NCBI RefSeq assembly: GCF_016907915.1
Contig: NZ_JAFBCW010000003.1
Coordinates: 1-64,000, forward strand
Reading direction: 5' to 3'
Length of the DNA stretch: 64,000 nucleotides
Source of the DNA: Desulforadius tongensis
GTDB taxonomy: Bacteria > Bacillota > Desulfotomaculia > Desulfotomaculales > Desulfohalotomaculaceae
The translations under genes and the position numbers were made by a program. The notes beneath the pieces are model-generated. The model saw nothing but the letters and a program-made list of their open reading frames with translations. It did not search any database and had not been told where the DNA came from. How positions within the stretch are numbered: position 1 is the stretch's first letter; the number at the start of each line of letters is the position of its first letter. Shown one piece after another: positions 1 through 8,835 of the stretch.

Positions 1-46
1 GCTGTTAACCGGTAGGTTGCAGGTTCGAGTCCTGCTCGCGGAGCCA
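1..46 (+). tRNA. tRNA-Asn (GTT), 3' part only
   Basis: The window opens inside a tRNA. The anticodon loop CTGTTAA at positions 2-8 gives anticodon GTT (Asn). It is followed by the anticodon 3' stem, a T arm with the stem GCAGG/CCTGC around TTCGAGT, the acceptor 3' strand and an encoded CCA at 44-46. The 5' half lies outside the window. Confidence 0.85.
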
Positions 47-68
47 TTTTATTTTATTAATCAAAAGC

Positions 69-93
69 CCGCTGGATTACCCAGCGGTTTTTT
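69..93 (+). terminator. Rho-independent terminator after tRNA
   Basis: A 7-bp stem CCGCTGG/CCAGCGG is followed by six T residues, 23 bases after the tRNA CCA end. It also separates the tRNA from the convergent gene on the minus strand. Confidence 0.85.
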
Positions 94-104
94 GTGTGTG
101 CGCC

Positions 105-1772
105 TTAAAAACCACCTGATCGCAGGATTGAAACAAGGAACCAAAAACTCATTATTCCGGCGACCAAAAAACCTGCTTCTGCTATTGGTATCTGTCCGAA
201 CAAAATATTTTCTTTTTGGGTAAGAAAAGCAGAACCGATAACCAAACCGGTTATTATAGTACTAAAGGCAATCCGATTTGTCATGATGTTTAGTGTATTT
301 AAAACTTCATTAATTTGAGGAAACTGGTGTTTTAATTTTAATTCGCCTTTTGCGGCTAAATCCAGCACTTCACCAAGCTGTTCTGGTAAAAAGGAAAGAA
401 TATCACCAAATCCCTGGAGGTTTTTTAATATAGTTTTAGATAATGTTTGAGGTGAAAGCCTTTCTATAAGCAATCTTTTAGCGAAAGGTTCCACTATTTT
501 AACGATACTTAACTTTGGATCCAGTTCTTTAACTAATCCTTCCAGGGTTAGCAGCGTTTTTACCAACATAGCAAATTCCGTTGGCATGCGGATATGGTAT
601 TTAAAAGCAATGCCCATGATGTCATTAAGAGCTTCTCCCAAGCTAATTTGGCTTAAGGGAACTTCGTAATACTTTCTTTGCAGCAAGTCAATATCTCGTC
701 GCAGGAGTTTTTTATCAACATTTTTAGCAATTACCCCCATATTTAAAACTGCCTTCATTACTGCATCGGCATCTTTACTTACTAAAGCCAGCATTAAATT
801 ACCAATGCTGTTTTTGCTTTCTTCAGTAAGAAAGCCTACCATTCCAAAATCCATAAAGATAATTTTGCCATTGGGAAGAACTGCCAAGTTTCCAGGGTGT
901 GGGTCAGCATGGAAAAAGCCGTCTATTAAAACTTGTTTGAATATTGTTTGAGCCAATTTTCGAGCCAAAATCGATCGATCCAAATTTAGACGATTAATTT
1001 CTTGTAAATTATTCAGCTTAACTCCTTCCACATACTCCATAGTTAAAACTCTTCTGGAAGAATACTCCCAATAAACGGCAGGAATAAGTACCTCTGGATT
1101 GTCATTAAAATTTTTTCTAAAAGTATCGGCGTTGCGACCTTCGGTGTTATAATCCAGCTCTTCATGGAGAGTGCGGTCAAACTCAGCAACAATTTCGACC
1201 AGACTGTACATTTCCGACCAGTTTAAACGGCTCTCAAGAAAGCGCGCTATATCATACATTATTTCGAGATCAATATTAATAATTTTTTCAATATCCGGAC
1301 GTTGAACTTTAACAACTACCTCCTGTCCACCGGGCAGCATGGCCCGATACACCTGACCGATGGAGGCAGAGGCCAGCGGCTCAGGATTAAACTTAGTAAA
1401 TAGCTCTGTTAAAGGTTGGTCTAATTCCCTTTCAATTTGTTGTTTTGCTGCATCAAATTCAAAAGCCGGTACTTTATCCTGAAGTTTTTTCAGTTCACCT
1501 ATATAATCTGGAGGAAGCAGGTCAGGACGGGTACTTAAAATTTGACCTGCTTTAATAAAAGTCGGCCCTAATTCTTCAACAGCCAATCGTACCCTTTGAG
1601 CCATAGAAAGTTCTTCTATCTTAGATTCTTTTTTAAATAATATTTTTTTGCGAATAGATAAAAATTCTGCCAATCCCAGCTGATGTAAAATGTGACCGAA
1701 GCCGTGTTTTAGTAAAATATTTATAATCTCCCGGTAACGCTTTAAATGTTTATACCGTCTATACATCTGCAT
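105..1772 (-). CDS. UbiB/AarF (ABC1/ADCK) family protein kinase-like ATPase
   Basis: This 555-residue protein has the atypical kinase fold of the UbiB/ADCK family. Visible motifs are the KxGQ segment (about 73-78), the Ala-rich loop ASIGQ (136-140) that replaces a glycine-rich loop, a lysine in VVVKVQRP (155), the catalytic segment HADPHPGN (288-295) and DFG (308-310). The C-terminal 55 residues contain two hydrophobic segments, which fits membrane anchoring. Family members support isoprenoid-lipid metabolism, classically ubiquinone synthesis. A strict anaerobe makes no ubiquinone, so the lipid target here is unknown (menaquinone or another isoprenoid by inference). ATG start with AAGGGTG upstream. 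Length is typical. Confidence 0.88.
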   Translation of the reverse strand: MQMYRRYKHLKRYREIINILLKHGFGHILHQLGLAEFLSIRKKILFKKESKIEELSMAQRVRLAVEELGPTFIKAGQILSTRPDLLPPDYIGELKKLQDKVPAFEFDAAKQQIERELDQPLTELFTKFNPEPLASASIGQVYRAMLPGGQEVVVKVQRPDIEKIINIDLEIMYDIARFLESRLNWSEMYSLVEIVAEFDRTLHEELDYNTEGRNADTFRKNFNDNPEVLIPAVYWEYSSRRVLTMEYVEGVKLNNLQEINRLNLDRSILARKLAQTIFKQVLIDGFFHADPHPGNLAVLPNGKIIFMDFGMVGFLTEESKNSIGNLMLALVSKDADAVMKAVLNMGVIAKNVDKKLLRRDIDLLQRKYYEVPLSQISLGEALNDIMGIAFKYHIRMPTEFAMLVKTLLTLEGLVKELDPKLSIVKIVEPFAKRLLIERLSPQTLSKTILKNLQGFGDILSFLPEQLGEVLDLAAKGELKLKHQFPQINEVLNTLNIMTNRIAFSTIITGLVIGSAFLTQKENILFGQIPIAEAGFLVAGIMSFWFLVSILRSGGF

Positions 1773-2186
1773 ATCAGTGTCACCCTTTTTTATCTAATTT
1801 ACCCCAATAAGGTAATCATTAACCTTTGTGAATTACTACGGGCACAAGGCCGCAAAGCGGTACAGCGACATATACATGTGCGGGAAATGGGAATCGCCGG
1901 CATTTGTTCCGGTCCAAACCTGAGCAAGTGCAACCAACAATATAAGGTTTATCCCTACCAGCTCACCGTACATAGAGATTTTAAAAAGCATCGGGGGCCA
2001 AATCAGCATGGACAGCAGGGGCAGGGCCGCTGACAGCATCTTTATCAAGCACTTTTGGCTGGCCTCAAGTATGGTGTTATATGATGGATCACCCCGGTGG
2101 CTAAAATTTATCACCGGCAGGTATATTGTAATTTTTAAAGAAAATACTTAATAGGCAAAATAATCAAGGGGTGGGGAAATGAAGTA
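1773..2186. other. Intergenic region without a convincing gene
   Basis: About 410 bases lie between two divergent genes. A minus-strand reading frame at 1836-2114 (GTG start, 92 residues, one hydrophobic stretch) has no ribosome binding site and resembles no family known to me; it may be a gene relic. An overlapping plus-strand frame looks random. The segment near 1834-1853 shares ACTAC and CGGGCACAAGG with the TnpB relic flank near 46819, so it may hold a repeat fragment. Confidence 0.4.
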
Positions 2187-2825
2187 ATGAAGAAACAGGA
2201 AATTGCTCAGCTGGTAACAGATAAAAAATATGAAACATTACTGCAGTTGGCTGAAACCGATGCTAAAAAATTAATCCGGTATTTAGTGCGGCTAACGTAT
2301 TCCCAAGATGACTTGTTACGATGGCGGGCCATAGAAGCCCTTGGATTGGCAGCAGGTAAAATAGCTAAAACCGAGCCGGAGGTTATTAGAGATATTATAC
2401 GCAGATTTTTGTGGTCAATGAATGATGAATCCGGTGCACAAAGTTGGAGTGCGCCCCAAGCCATTGCAGAGATAATTTACAACGAACCGGGTTTGTATGC
2501 TGATTTGGGCCCCGTGATGATATCAGCATCGATGGATGAAAGAATATTTCAGCCGGGCATGTTGTGGGCAGTGGGAAGATTGGTGGGTAAAGTAGATTAT
2601 ATCAATGAAATAGTGCCTGACATCATTGCTTTTTTAGATAATCCTAATGCTGTTATCAGGGGCTATGCTGCTTGGGCGCTGGGAGAGATAGGGGTAAGCA
2701 GCAGCGTGGATAGGTTGAAAAACCTGGTAAATGATAAGGCGCGGGTAAAAATATATATAAACGGAGAACTTTATGAAAAAACAGTGGGTGATATTGCCCA
2801 AGGGAGTATAGAAAAACTTAGTTAG
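2187..2825 (+). CDS. HEAT-repeat protein (DVU0298-like)
   Basis: A 212-residue soluble protein built from helical HEAT/PBS-lyase-type repeats. Repeat cores are visible around residues 40-65 (LLRWRAIEALGLAAGKIA), 80-105, 125-140 and 148-172 (NAVIRGYAAWALGEIG). Proteins of this make-up are known from sulfate reducers and are annotated as the DVU0298 family; they probably mediate protein-protein contacts, and no enzyme motif is visible. The start is the ATG at 2187 behind GGGGTGGGG. An ATG 7 bases earlier opens only a two-codon frame. It stands alone, about 90 bases before the SleB-like gene. Confidence 0.75.
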   Translation: MKKQEIAQLVTDKKYETLLQLAETDAKKLIRYLVRLTYSQDDLLRWRAIEALGLAAGKIAKTEPEVIRDIIRRFLWSMNDESGAQSWSAPQAIAEIIYNEPGLYADLGPVMISASMDERIFQPGMLWAVGRLVGKVDYINEIVPDIIAFLDNPNAVIRGYAAWALGEIGVSSSVDRLKNLVNDKARVKIYINGELYEKTVGDIAQGSIEKLS

Positions 2826-2913
2826 CCTTCCTTAAATTACAGCTAACACTCTTCTTAATGATATTTTATAATTATATAGTCCACTGCAGACAAGTTCTAA
2901 GGAAGGGAAAGAC

Positions 2914-3630
2914 ATGAAGAAGAGTGTTAGTGCTGCTATTGTGCTGATTTTTTTCGTTTCTGTTGTTGTTATTGCTGCAGCTAGTTATCAAGTTGATATT
3001 GCAAATAAAGAAATTAATCAGGTTGCTGCTGATCAATTAACCAGGCAATCCGAAAATAACGTTAAGAATGAAAAGCCAAAGAATACAGTAAAATCAGCGG
3101 AAGAAAAGTCAACAGCAGAAAAAAAATCAGGCGATAAAAAGGAAAAGGTTTTAAGTAAACCGGCAGAACAGAAAAAAGTTGTGAAAGAGCCGGATAAACA
3201 AAAGGCTGATGTAAATTATAAAAGGGCAACCACTACAACAGTTAACCGTGGGACAAGCCGTTTATCTGATGAAGTATACTGGTTGGCCCGTATTATTCAT
3301 GCAGAAGCGGAAGCAGAGCCATTTGTTGGTAAAGTTGCTGTGGGTAATGTAATACTGAACCGGGTAAACTCAAGTAAATTTCCCAATACTATTTATGGTG
3401 TAATATTTGACAAGCAGTATGGCCGTACTCAATTTTCGCCGGTAATAGACGGGCGAATATACAATACCCCCGGTGATGAAAGTATTAAGGCGGCAAAGGC
3501 AGCTTTAAAAGGATACAGACCTGTTGGTTCTGCATTGTATTTTTTAAACCCCAAAAAATCGCAGAACTTTTGGATTGTGAAAAACAGAAAATATATGACC
3601 ACCATAGGCAAACATGATTTTTATTATTAA
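2914..3630 (+). CDS. Cell-wall hydrolase, SleB family (spore cortex-lytic enzyme-like)
   Basis: 238 residues. Residues 6-25 form a signal peptide or membrane anchor. Residues 45-110 are a Lys/Glu-rich, low-complexity linker. The Hydrolase_2 (SleB) catalytic domain follows from about residue 120 (YWLARIIHAEAEAEP...GKVAVGNVILNRV, then TQFSPV, and a C-terminal KHDFYY). The glutamate in HAEAEAEP is the likely catalytic acid. SleB-type enzymes are lytic transglycosylases that degrade spore cortex peptidoglycan during germination. This copy has no N-terminal peptidoglycan-binding domain, unlike classical SleB, so a vegetative or CwlJ-like role is possible. RBS AAGGAAGGG; ATG start. Confidence 0.88.
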   Translation: MKKSVSAAIVLIFFVSVVVIAAASYQVDIANKEINQVAADQLTRQSENNVKNEKPKNTVKSAEEKSTAEKKSGDKKEKVLSKPAEQKKVVKEPDKQKADVNYKRATTTTVNRGTSRLSDEVYWLARIIHAEAEAEPFVGKVAVGNVILNRVNSSKFPNTIYGVIFDKQYGRTQFSPVIDGRIYNTPGDESIKAAKAALKGYRPVGSALYFLNPKKSQNFWIVKNRKYMTTIGKHDFYY

Positions 3631-3660
3631 ACCTGCCGGCGGCAAATCGATACTGTTTAA

Positions 3661-3690
3661 AATTAAAACCCCCTTTTGGGGGTTTTAATT
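3661..3690. terminator. Bidirectional terminator between convergent genes
   Basis: A perfect 13-bp stem (AATTAAAACCCCC with its complement, TTTT loop) has A-rich and T-rich flanks, so it can terminate in both directions. The last codons of the minus-strand gene overlap its right arm. Confidence 0.9.
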
Positions 3691-4227
3691 TAACTCAAGG
3701 TCTTCTTTTACTAATTGGACACCGGGTATTGCAGAACCTTCATTGCCGAGCACGATAAAGTAAAATCCTTTTTCCTTGTAATTGTTTATAAAGCCGCGGT
3801 AGGAATCTTTATACATACCGCTGTATATCATAGTAGCCTGCTGGCTGAAGATTTTTTGGTGTTTAAATTCAAAAAAGGCTGACGGCAGATTTTTTTTAGC
3901 CTTTTCTATCGCGGCCTCATCTAATTTTGCCAATATCTCTGATAATGTTGACCGGCTTTCCACTTTGATATTAATTATTTTTTTCACCTTTGCTACCGAT
4001 ACCGCTAATTCATCATCAATACCCATAACCTCTGTATCTTCACCAAAGAACCTAGGGTGCTGATCTTTAAGAGGTGATAGAGTAGGTTTAATTAACTCCA
4101 TTATAGCGGCAGTTCTTAAAAGACTATCCAAATCTATATGATCCAGCATTAATACAGCATACTCCCGGCCGTCAATTTCTGAAGTACCAATACCGATTTT
4201 AATAACATATTCTTTTATCTGCTTCAT
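3685..4227 (-). CDS. Hypothetical protein, 180 aa
   Basis: I do not recognise the family. The protein is soluble and mixed alpha/beta by appearance, with no signal peptide, membrane segment or metal motif. It has a charged helical stretch (about 100-120) and C-terminal beta-like segments (YFIVLGNEGSAIPGVQLV). The gene is well supported by the ribosome site AAGGAGGGT before ATG and codon use like its neighbours. The stop lies within the terminator stem shared with the convergent SleB gene. It is monocistronic. Confidence 0.7.
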   Translation of the reverse strand: MKQIKEYVIKIGIGTSEIDGREYAVLMLDHIDLDSLLRTAAIMELIKPTLSPLKDQHPRFFGEDTEVMGIDDELAVSVAKVKKIINIKVESRSTLSEILAKLDEAAIEKAKKNLPSAFFEFKHQKIFSQQATMIYSGMYKDSYRGFINNYKEKGFYFIVLGNEGSAIPGVQLVKEDLELN

Positions 4228-4282
4228 ATGTACCCTCCTTGTTTTGCTGCATCAATTATAACAAATTATAACATAAAAAAGC

Positions 4283-4322
4283 TAAAGCTTCTGCTGGCCT
4301 TAGCATGCCGGCAGAAGCTTTA
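4283..4322. terminator. Long terminator hairpin downstream of brnQ
   Basis: A perfect 12-bp inverted repeat (TAAAGCTTCTGC and its complement), extended by a further partial stem. It is flanked by six A on the left (T run for the minus strand) and by six T on the right. It ends the brnQ transcript. Confidence 0.85.
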
Positions 4323-4345
4323 GGATTTTTTAGCCGGTTATCTAA

Positions 4346-5656
4346 TTAAAAAGTTTCAGTTTTGCTTTTATATAACATTCCAACCAGAGCCAGTAATACC
4401 GCCGGCAGCAGCCAGTCCAATCCCTGTTTGTGCAGGGGCAGCTTATAGAGCAGCTGCTCTAAGGCTGTCAATTCAAATCCTAACGTACGGCTTGTAGAGG
4501 TTACTAAAGTAGTTAAAGAAATTATTACCGTGCCGCTGATAGCAGCAATATACACCGCCCGCTTTCCTTTATATAAGTCGTGAAAAAGAGCCAAAAGGAT
4601 CAATACAATGATTACAGGGTAAACAGTAATCAGCAGCGGAACAGAGACTTCTAAAATTGTGGCTAAACCCATGTTTGCCAGCACTGTACTGATAAGTGCT
4701 GTTAATATGCAAACGGTATTGTAACTAACCCGGTTGTTGGTTAAACGACTGAAGAAACTGCCGCAGGTAGCTACCAAGCCGATAGAAGTGGTCAAACAAG
4801 CTAGGGCCATAGTTATGGCGATAACAATTTTGCCCGCAGGACCTAAGATGGCTTCAATTATATATGACAGCATTTGGCCGGGATTGCCGCCGGTGAATGT
4901 AGTGCCTGTGGTAGCACCTATATATGCCAGCCCAACATATACAGAGGACAAACCTATGGCGGCAATAATTCCTGCAATGATGGTAACTTTGGCTATTTCA
5001 CCGTTGTCGGTAACTCCCTTGGCTTTAATGGAGTTGGCGATAACAAGACCAAAAATAACTGAAGCCAAGGCATCCATTGTATTGTAACCTTCTAAAAAAC
5101 CTTGAGAAAAAGGTGAGGTGTATTCACTGGCGTTAACAGTACCCAGTGGGGTGAGAACGCCTTTGAATATAATGATTGCTAAAAAAATAATAATAAACGG
5201 TGTAAGAAACTTACCTATATTATCTACTATTTTTGAAGGGCGCAGCACGAAACCCAGGGTGATGGCAAAATACACAACAGTAGTAACGGCCAGAGCCAAT
5301 TGGGAGTTTGTATCTTGTAAAAAGGGAGCTACGCCTACCTCAAATGTAGTGGCAGCGGTACGGGGAATGGCCAGCAGGGGGCCAATGGATAAAACAACAA
5401 TGGTGGTAATTATTTTACTAAAGAGGGGGTGAACCCGGTTAGCTAAGTACTGCAAATCGCCACCTGCTTTAGCCACAGCGGTAACACCTAAAAGGGGTAA
5501 TCCCACACCGGTGACGATGAACCCCAATATAGCCAGCCAAAGGCTTTCACCTGCCTTTAAACCCAGCACTGGTGGAAAAATTAAATTGCCGGCACCCAAA
5601 AACATTGCTAGCAGTGCTAAACCTGTGATGAAGATTTCTTTTTTAGTTAAATGCAT
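4346..5656 (-). CDS. brnQ: Branched-chain amino acid transport protein BrnQ (LIVCS family)
   Basis: A 436-residue polytopic membrane protein with about 12 hydrophobic segments. The N-terminus (KKEIFITGLALLAMFLGAGNLIFPPVLG) carries the GAGNLIFPP signature of the LIVCS family. These carriers import leucine, isoleucine and valine with Na+ or H+. The start is set at the ATG at 5656 because AAAGGAG lies 8 bases before it. An in-frame ATG at 5719 would add 21 hydrophilic residues without a ribosome site. The 5' leader contains a small hairpin (see 5692-5713). Confidence 0.92.
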   Translation of the reverse strand: MHLTKKEIFITGLALLAMFLGAGNLIFPPVLGLKAGESLWLAILGFIVTGVGLPLLGVTAVAKAGGDLQYLANRVHPLFSKIITTIVVLSIGPLLAIPRTAATTFEVGVAPFLQDTNSQLALAVTTVVYFAITLGFVLRPSKIVDNIGKFLTPFIIIFLAIIIFKGVLTPLGTVNASEYTSPFSQGFLEGYNTMDALASVIFGLVIANSIKAKGVTDNGEIAKVTIIAGIIAAIGLSSVYVGLAYIGATTGTTFTGGNPGQMLSYIIEAILGPAGKIVIAITMALACLTTSIGLVATCGSFFSRLTNNRVSYNTVCILTALISTVLANMGLATILEVSVPLLITVYPVIIVLILLALFHDLYKGKRAVYIAAISGTVIISLTTLVTSTSRTLGFELTALEQLLYKLPLHKQGLDWLLPAVLLALVGMLYKSKTETF

Positions 5657-5691
5657 AGCCAGAACTCCTTTATGATTTAATGTTTTGTCTT

Positions 5692-5713
5692 GGAGATGAG
5701 GTTTAACATCTCC
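5692..5713 (-). promoter_or_regulatory. Leader hairpin upstream of brnQ
   Basis: A 7-bp inverted repeat GGAGATG/CATCTCC with an 8-base loop lies 36 bases upstream of the brnQ start codon. It has no T run and so is not a terminator. It may be an operator dyad or an mRNA structure. No T-box features are visible. Confidence 0.35.
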
Positions 5714-5821
5714 GGGCAATAAATATTGCGTTCGACATATTTTTTAAATCATAAAGTAATTTACCACTAACTAAGAATATATGTCAACCTTAAACAATTT
5801 TTGACTCACGTTTTTAAGCTG

Positions 5822-5850
5822 TTGATAAATATAAATAATTGCATTATACT
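5822..5850 (+). promoter_or_regulatory. Sigma-A promoter of mtaB
   Basis: TTGATA, a 17-base spacer and TATACT lie 44 bases upstream of the mtaB start. This is a near-consensus vegetative promoter. Confidence 0.7.
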
Positions 5851-5893
5851 TGTTGGGAACAAGTTAGATTAGGTTAAAAAGAGGTTTTTAAAG

Positions 5894-7234
5894 ATGTTGA
5901 ATAACAAATATTGCCATGATTATAGTTATAAAATAATTACTCTGGGCTGCCCGGTTAATCAAGCGGAAAGTGCATCCCTGGATGCTGCTATGCAGGAAGC
6001 AGGATACCGTGCGGTAGAAAGCAATGCGGATATTTATATTATCAACAGCTGTGCAGTAACTAAATCGGCAGCGCGAAAATCCCGTTATGAAGTACGCCAT
6101 GCCAAAAAGGAAAATCCCCGGGCATTAATTGTGCTGGCTGGGTGCTATGCCCAGGTGGATGCGGGAGAAATTAAAGAAATAATACCGGAGGCGGATGTTG
6201 TAATCGGAACTGCCGGCCGTTCACGTATACCGCAGATTATTACTGAGGAACTGCAGTATAAAAAACCGGGGAAAAGGATACTGGTGCAAAAACTCCACCG
6301 TGACGAGGAATATGAAGAAATGAGTATTACATCCCGGTTTCCGCGCTGCAGGCCGGTGGTTAAGATACAGGAGGGGTGCGACGAGTTTTGCAGTTATTGT
6401 GTGGTGGTTCATGCCAGGGGAAAGCCCCGCAGCAGGGATCCGCGGCGGGTGATTGAAGAGGTTTTACGGCTGGCTGAAGCCGGTCATAAAGAAATTGTGC
6501 TGGCAGGGACTCACTTGGGTGCCTATGGCCGGGATCTGGGAAGGACCAGTTTGCCTGACCTGCTGAGCAGGCTGGATGATTTAAAGTATCCCTTTAGAAT
6601 TCGCCTTAGTTCTATAGAACCAATGGTGGTAAGCACTGAGCTGCTTGAAACGATGGCTGAAATTGATCGTGTATGCAATAACCTTTATCTGCCGCTGCAG
6701 AGCGGCAGCAGCTCCATCCTTAAAAAAATGAAACGCAGGTATACAGTGGAACAATTTGCGGAAATAATATGCCAGGCCCGGGAATTAATGCCCGATATAT
6801 CAATAATTTCAGATATGATTGTAGGATTTCCCGGCGAAAAGGAAACGGATCATATGCAGAGTATGGAGACGGTGCGCGGCTTAGCGCTGAGTAAACTGCA
6901 CGTTTTTCCCTACTCTCCCCGGGAAAAAACACCGGCAGCTCGTTATCCGGAACAAGTACGGCCGGATGTAAAAAAACGCCGGGTGGAAGAAATGCATTCC
7001 CTGGGGGAAGCACTGGCCTTAAATTTTCACCGCCGTTTTATTGGTAGTGAGCTGAGGGTGCTGGTGGAGAGAATAAAAGAGCAGCAGGATGGTGTTTGGG
7101 CAGAAGGTTTTTCTGATAATTATATCTTAACCAGATTTCCAATAAGAAAAATACAAATTAAAGAGGGCGATATGATAGCGGTGAAACCGGAAAAAGCATA
7201 CTCCTGGGGTGTGAAAGGAATTGTTATAGATTAG
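5894..7234 (+). CDS. mtaB: tRNA (N6-L-threonylcarbamoyladenosine(37)-C2)-methylthiotransferase MtaB
   Basis: 446 residues with the methylthiotransferase layout. An N-terminal UPF0004 domain has cluster cysteines C19, C53 and C84. A radical SAM domain follows, with C162-x3-C166-x2-C169 (CDEFCSYC). A C-terminal TRAM domain (about 380-446) probably binds tRNA. The N-terminal motif TLGCPVNQAES and the downstream RGKPRSRD segment fit MtaB rather than MiaB or RimO. It converts t6A37 to ms2t6A37 in tRNAs reading ANN codons. It is monocistronic, with its own promoter and terminator. Confidence 0.88.
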   Translation: MLNNKYCHDYSYKIITLGCPVNQAESASLDAAMQEAGYRAVESNADIYIINSCAVTKSAARKSRYEVRHAKKENPRALIVLAGCYAQVDAGEIKEIIPEADVVIGTAGRSRIPQIITEELQYKKPGKRILVQKLHRDEEYEEMSITSRFPRCRPVVKIQEGCDEFCSYCVVVHARGKPRSRDPRRVIEEVLRLAEAGHKEIVLAGTHLGAYGRDLGRTSLPDLLSRLDDLKYPFRIRLSSIEPMVVSTELLETMAEIDRVCNNLYLPLQSGSSSILKKMKRRYTVEQFAEIICQARELMPDISIISDMIVGFPGEKETDHMQSMETVRGLALSKLHVFPYSPREKTPAARYPEQVRPDVKKRRVEEMHSLGEALALNFHRRFIGSELRVLVERIKEQQDGVWAEGFSDNYILTRFPIRKIQIKEGDMIAVKPEKAYSWGVKGIVID

Positions 7235-7235
7235 A

Positions 7236-7261
7236 CTGCCGGCAGATTCGGCAGTTTTTTT
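7236..7261 (+). terminator. Terminator after mtaB
   Basis: 6-bp stem CTGCCG/CGGCAG with a 7-base loop, followed by seven T. Confidence 0.85.
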
Positions 7262-7321
7262 ATTTGTCTGCTAAAACATCATTTTAAGGCCGGAAAAGCA
7301 CCCGTTATGGGGGAGACTGCC

Positions 7322-7347
7322 GCCGGCAGCACCGGCTTATTTTTTTG
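7322..7347 (+). terminator. Second terminator-like hairpin
   Basis: GCCGG/CCGGC stem with a CAGCA loop and TTATTTTTTT tail. It lies in the gap between mtaB and the first ADH and may be a back-up terminator. Confidence 0.55.
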
Positions 7348-7368
7348 CTGTTCTATATTTGGGCGGGT

Positions 7369-7400
7369 TGTTCTGCTGTTGAACAGGATTGAACAGGATT
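7369..7400 (+). promoter_or_regulatory. Candidate upstream activator site of the first Fe-ADH
   Basis: A dyad TGTTC-N7-GAACA (7369-7385) runs into a tandem 10-bp repeat GAACAGGATT (7381-7400). It lies about 85-100 bases upstream of the -24/-12 promoter, where enhancer-binding proteins usually bind. The site has the same 5-7-5 geometry as the dyad upstream of AOR (13688-13704). Binding is inferred. Confidence 0.45.
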
Positions 7401-7467
7401 ATGTATTAAATTAAATCGTTGTCTTGATAAGCAGGCAGAAGAAGTTGTAAAGATACTACCGGATAAA

Positions 7468-7484
7468 TTGGCACAAGAATTGCA
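7468..7484 (+). promoter_or_regulatory. Sigma-54 (-24/-12) promoter of the first Fe-ADH
   Basis: TTGGCAC-N5-TTGCAA has the invariant GG (-24) and GC (-12) separated by 10 bases. It matches the TGGCAC-N5-TTGC consensus closely and lies about 65 bases upstream of the ADH start. Confidence 0.82.
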
Positions 7485-7546
7485 AAAGTATCAATACAAC
7501 AAATATTCAGTTTATTCAAAATATAATTTTAAGGAGGTATTTTTTA

Positions 7547-8698
7547 ATGGCTGTGAGCGCTTATTTTATTCCCACCGTTAACTTGATGGGGGCAGGTTGT
7601 GTGAAGGAAGTAGGTGAGCGGGTGAAAGGTTTGGGCGGTACAAGGGTTTTAATAGTTACCGATAAGGGTTTAGCCAAACTTGGTATGGCGGAAAAAGTTA
7701 AGGGAATTATTGAAGATGCCGGTCTGCAGGCGGTTGTATTTGACGGTGCAGAACCTAACCCCACTGACCGTAATGTGGAGGCCGGTTTTAAGGTTTGGCA
7801 GGATGAAAAGTGTGATGCCATTGTATCTTTGGGCGGCGGGTCATCTCATGACTGTGCAAAGGGTATAGGACTGTTGGCTGCAAACGGCGGCAAAATTCAT
7901 GACTATGAAGGTGTTGATAAATCCACCAACCCGATGGTTCCGTTGGTGGCGGTGAATACAACTGCCGGAACTGCTTCTGAAATGACCCGCTTTTGTATCA
8001 TTACCGACACCAGCCGGAAGGTGAAAATGGCCATTGTAGACTGGCGTGTGACTCCGGCTCTGTCTATTAATGACCCGGAGTTAATGGTGGGTAAGCCGCC
8101 GGCGCTGACAGCGGCCACCGGTATGGATGCTTTAACCCATGCTGTAGAAGCTTATGTATCCACTGCTGCCACCCCGTTAACCGATTCTGCCGCCCTGATG
8201 GCCATTAGGTTAATTGCAAAGTATTTACCGGCAGCGGTGGCCAACGGTACAAATATGGAAGCCCGGGAAAAAATGGCCTATGCTCAATTTTTAGCCGGTA
8301 TGGCATTTAACAATGCCAGTTTGGGATACGTGCATGCCATGGCTCACCAGCTGGGCGGGTTTTATAATCTGCCCCACGGGGTATGCAATGCTATTTTACT
8401 GCCCCACGTGGAGCAGTTTAACTTAATTGCCTGTCCGGAACGGTTCCGGGATATTGCCATTGAGTTGGGTGAGAATGTAGAAGGTTTGTCTGTAAATGAA
8501 GCGGCTCAAAAAGCTATTGAAGCGATTAAGAAACTGTCTGTATCAATAGGTATTCCCTCCGGCCTGAAAGAACTGGGCGTTAAGGAACAAGATCTGAAGA
8601 TTATGGCTGAAAATGCCATGAAGGACGCCTGCCAGCTGACCAACCCGCGTTTAGCCACCTTGGAAGAAGTAATTCAAATCTTTAAAAATGCCATGTAG
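7547..8698 (+). CDS. Iron-containing alcohol dehydrogenase (first copy)
   Basis: 383 residues, a usual length for the Fe-ADH family. The N-terminal Rossmann-like domain contains GGGSSHD (96-102) for NAD(P). The C-terminal helical domain carries the metal ligands D194, H198, H263 and H277 ([19 protein letters not shown]). It interconverts a primary alcohol or diol and its aldehyde; the exact substrate cannot be read from sequence. RBS AAGGAGG, ATG start. Transcription is probably sigma-54 dependent from the promoter 65 bases upstream. A terminator separates it from the second ADH, so the two may be controlled separately. The AOR encoded downstream would oxidise the aldehyde to acid with ferredoxin. 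Confidence 0.92.
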   Translation: MAVSAYFIPTVNLMGAGCVKEVGERVKGLGGTRVLIVTDKGLAKLGMAEKVKGIIEDAGLQAVVFDGAEPNPTDRNVEAGFKVWQDEKCDAIVSLGGGSSHDCAKGIGLLAANGGKIHDYEGVDKSTNPMVPLVAVNTTAGTASEMTRFCIITDTSRKVKMAIVDWRVTPALSINDPELMVGKPPALTAATGMDALTHAVEAYVSTAATPLTDSAALMAIRLIAKYLPAAVANGTNMEAREKMAYAQFLAGMAFNNASLGYVHAMAHQLGGFYNLPHGVCNAILLPHVEQFNLIACPERFRDIAIELGENVEGLSVNEAAQKAIEAIKKLSVSIGIPSGLKELGVKEQDLKIMAENAMKDACQLTNPRLATLEEVIQIFKNAM

Positions 8699-8720
8699 TT
8701 AAAATTAATAAATTAATCGG

Positions 8721-8749
8721 GGTGAGGGGTATATCCCTCACCTCTTTTT
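8721..8749 (+). terminator. Terminator between the two ADH genes
   Basis: 8-bp stem GGTGAGGG/CCCTCACC with a 6-base loop, then TCTTTTT. Read-through is possible because no strong promoter is evident in the 86 bases before the next gene. Confidence 0.85.
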
Positions 8750-8835
8750 ATTTTTAAATGGCTGAAAGGACATTAATTAAAAATGAAGAATTAATATTAT
8801 GAAATAAATTTATTTTCAAACAATGGGGGTTTGGC

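Noticed and set aside
1836-2114. Minus-strand frame of 92 codons with a hydrophobic stretch
   Set aside because: No ribosome site, GTG start only, no family; kept only as a remark in the intergenic entry.
5657-5893. T-box or leucine leader before brnQ
   Set aside because: The leader is too short and lacks a T-box sequence and specifier stem; only a small hairpin is seen.
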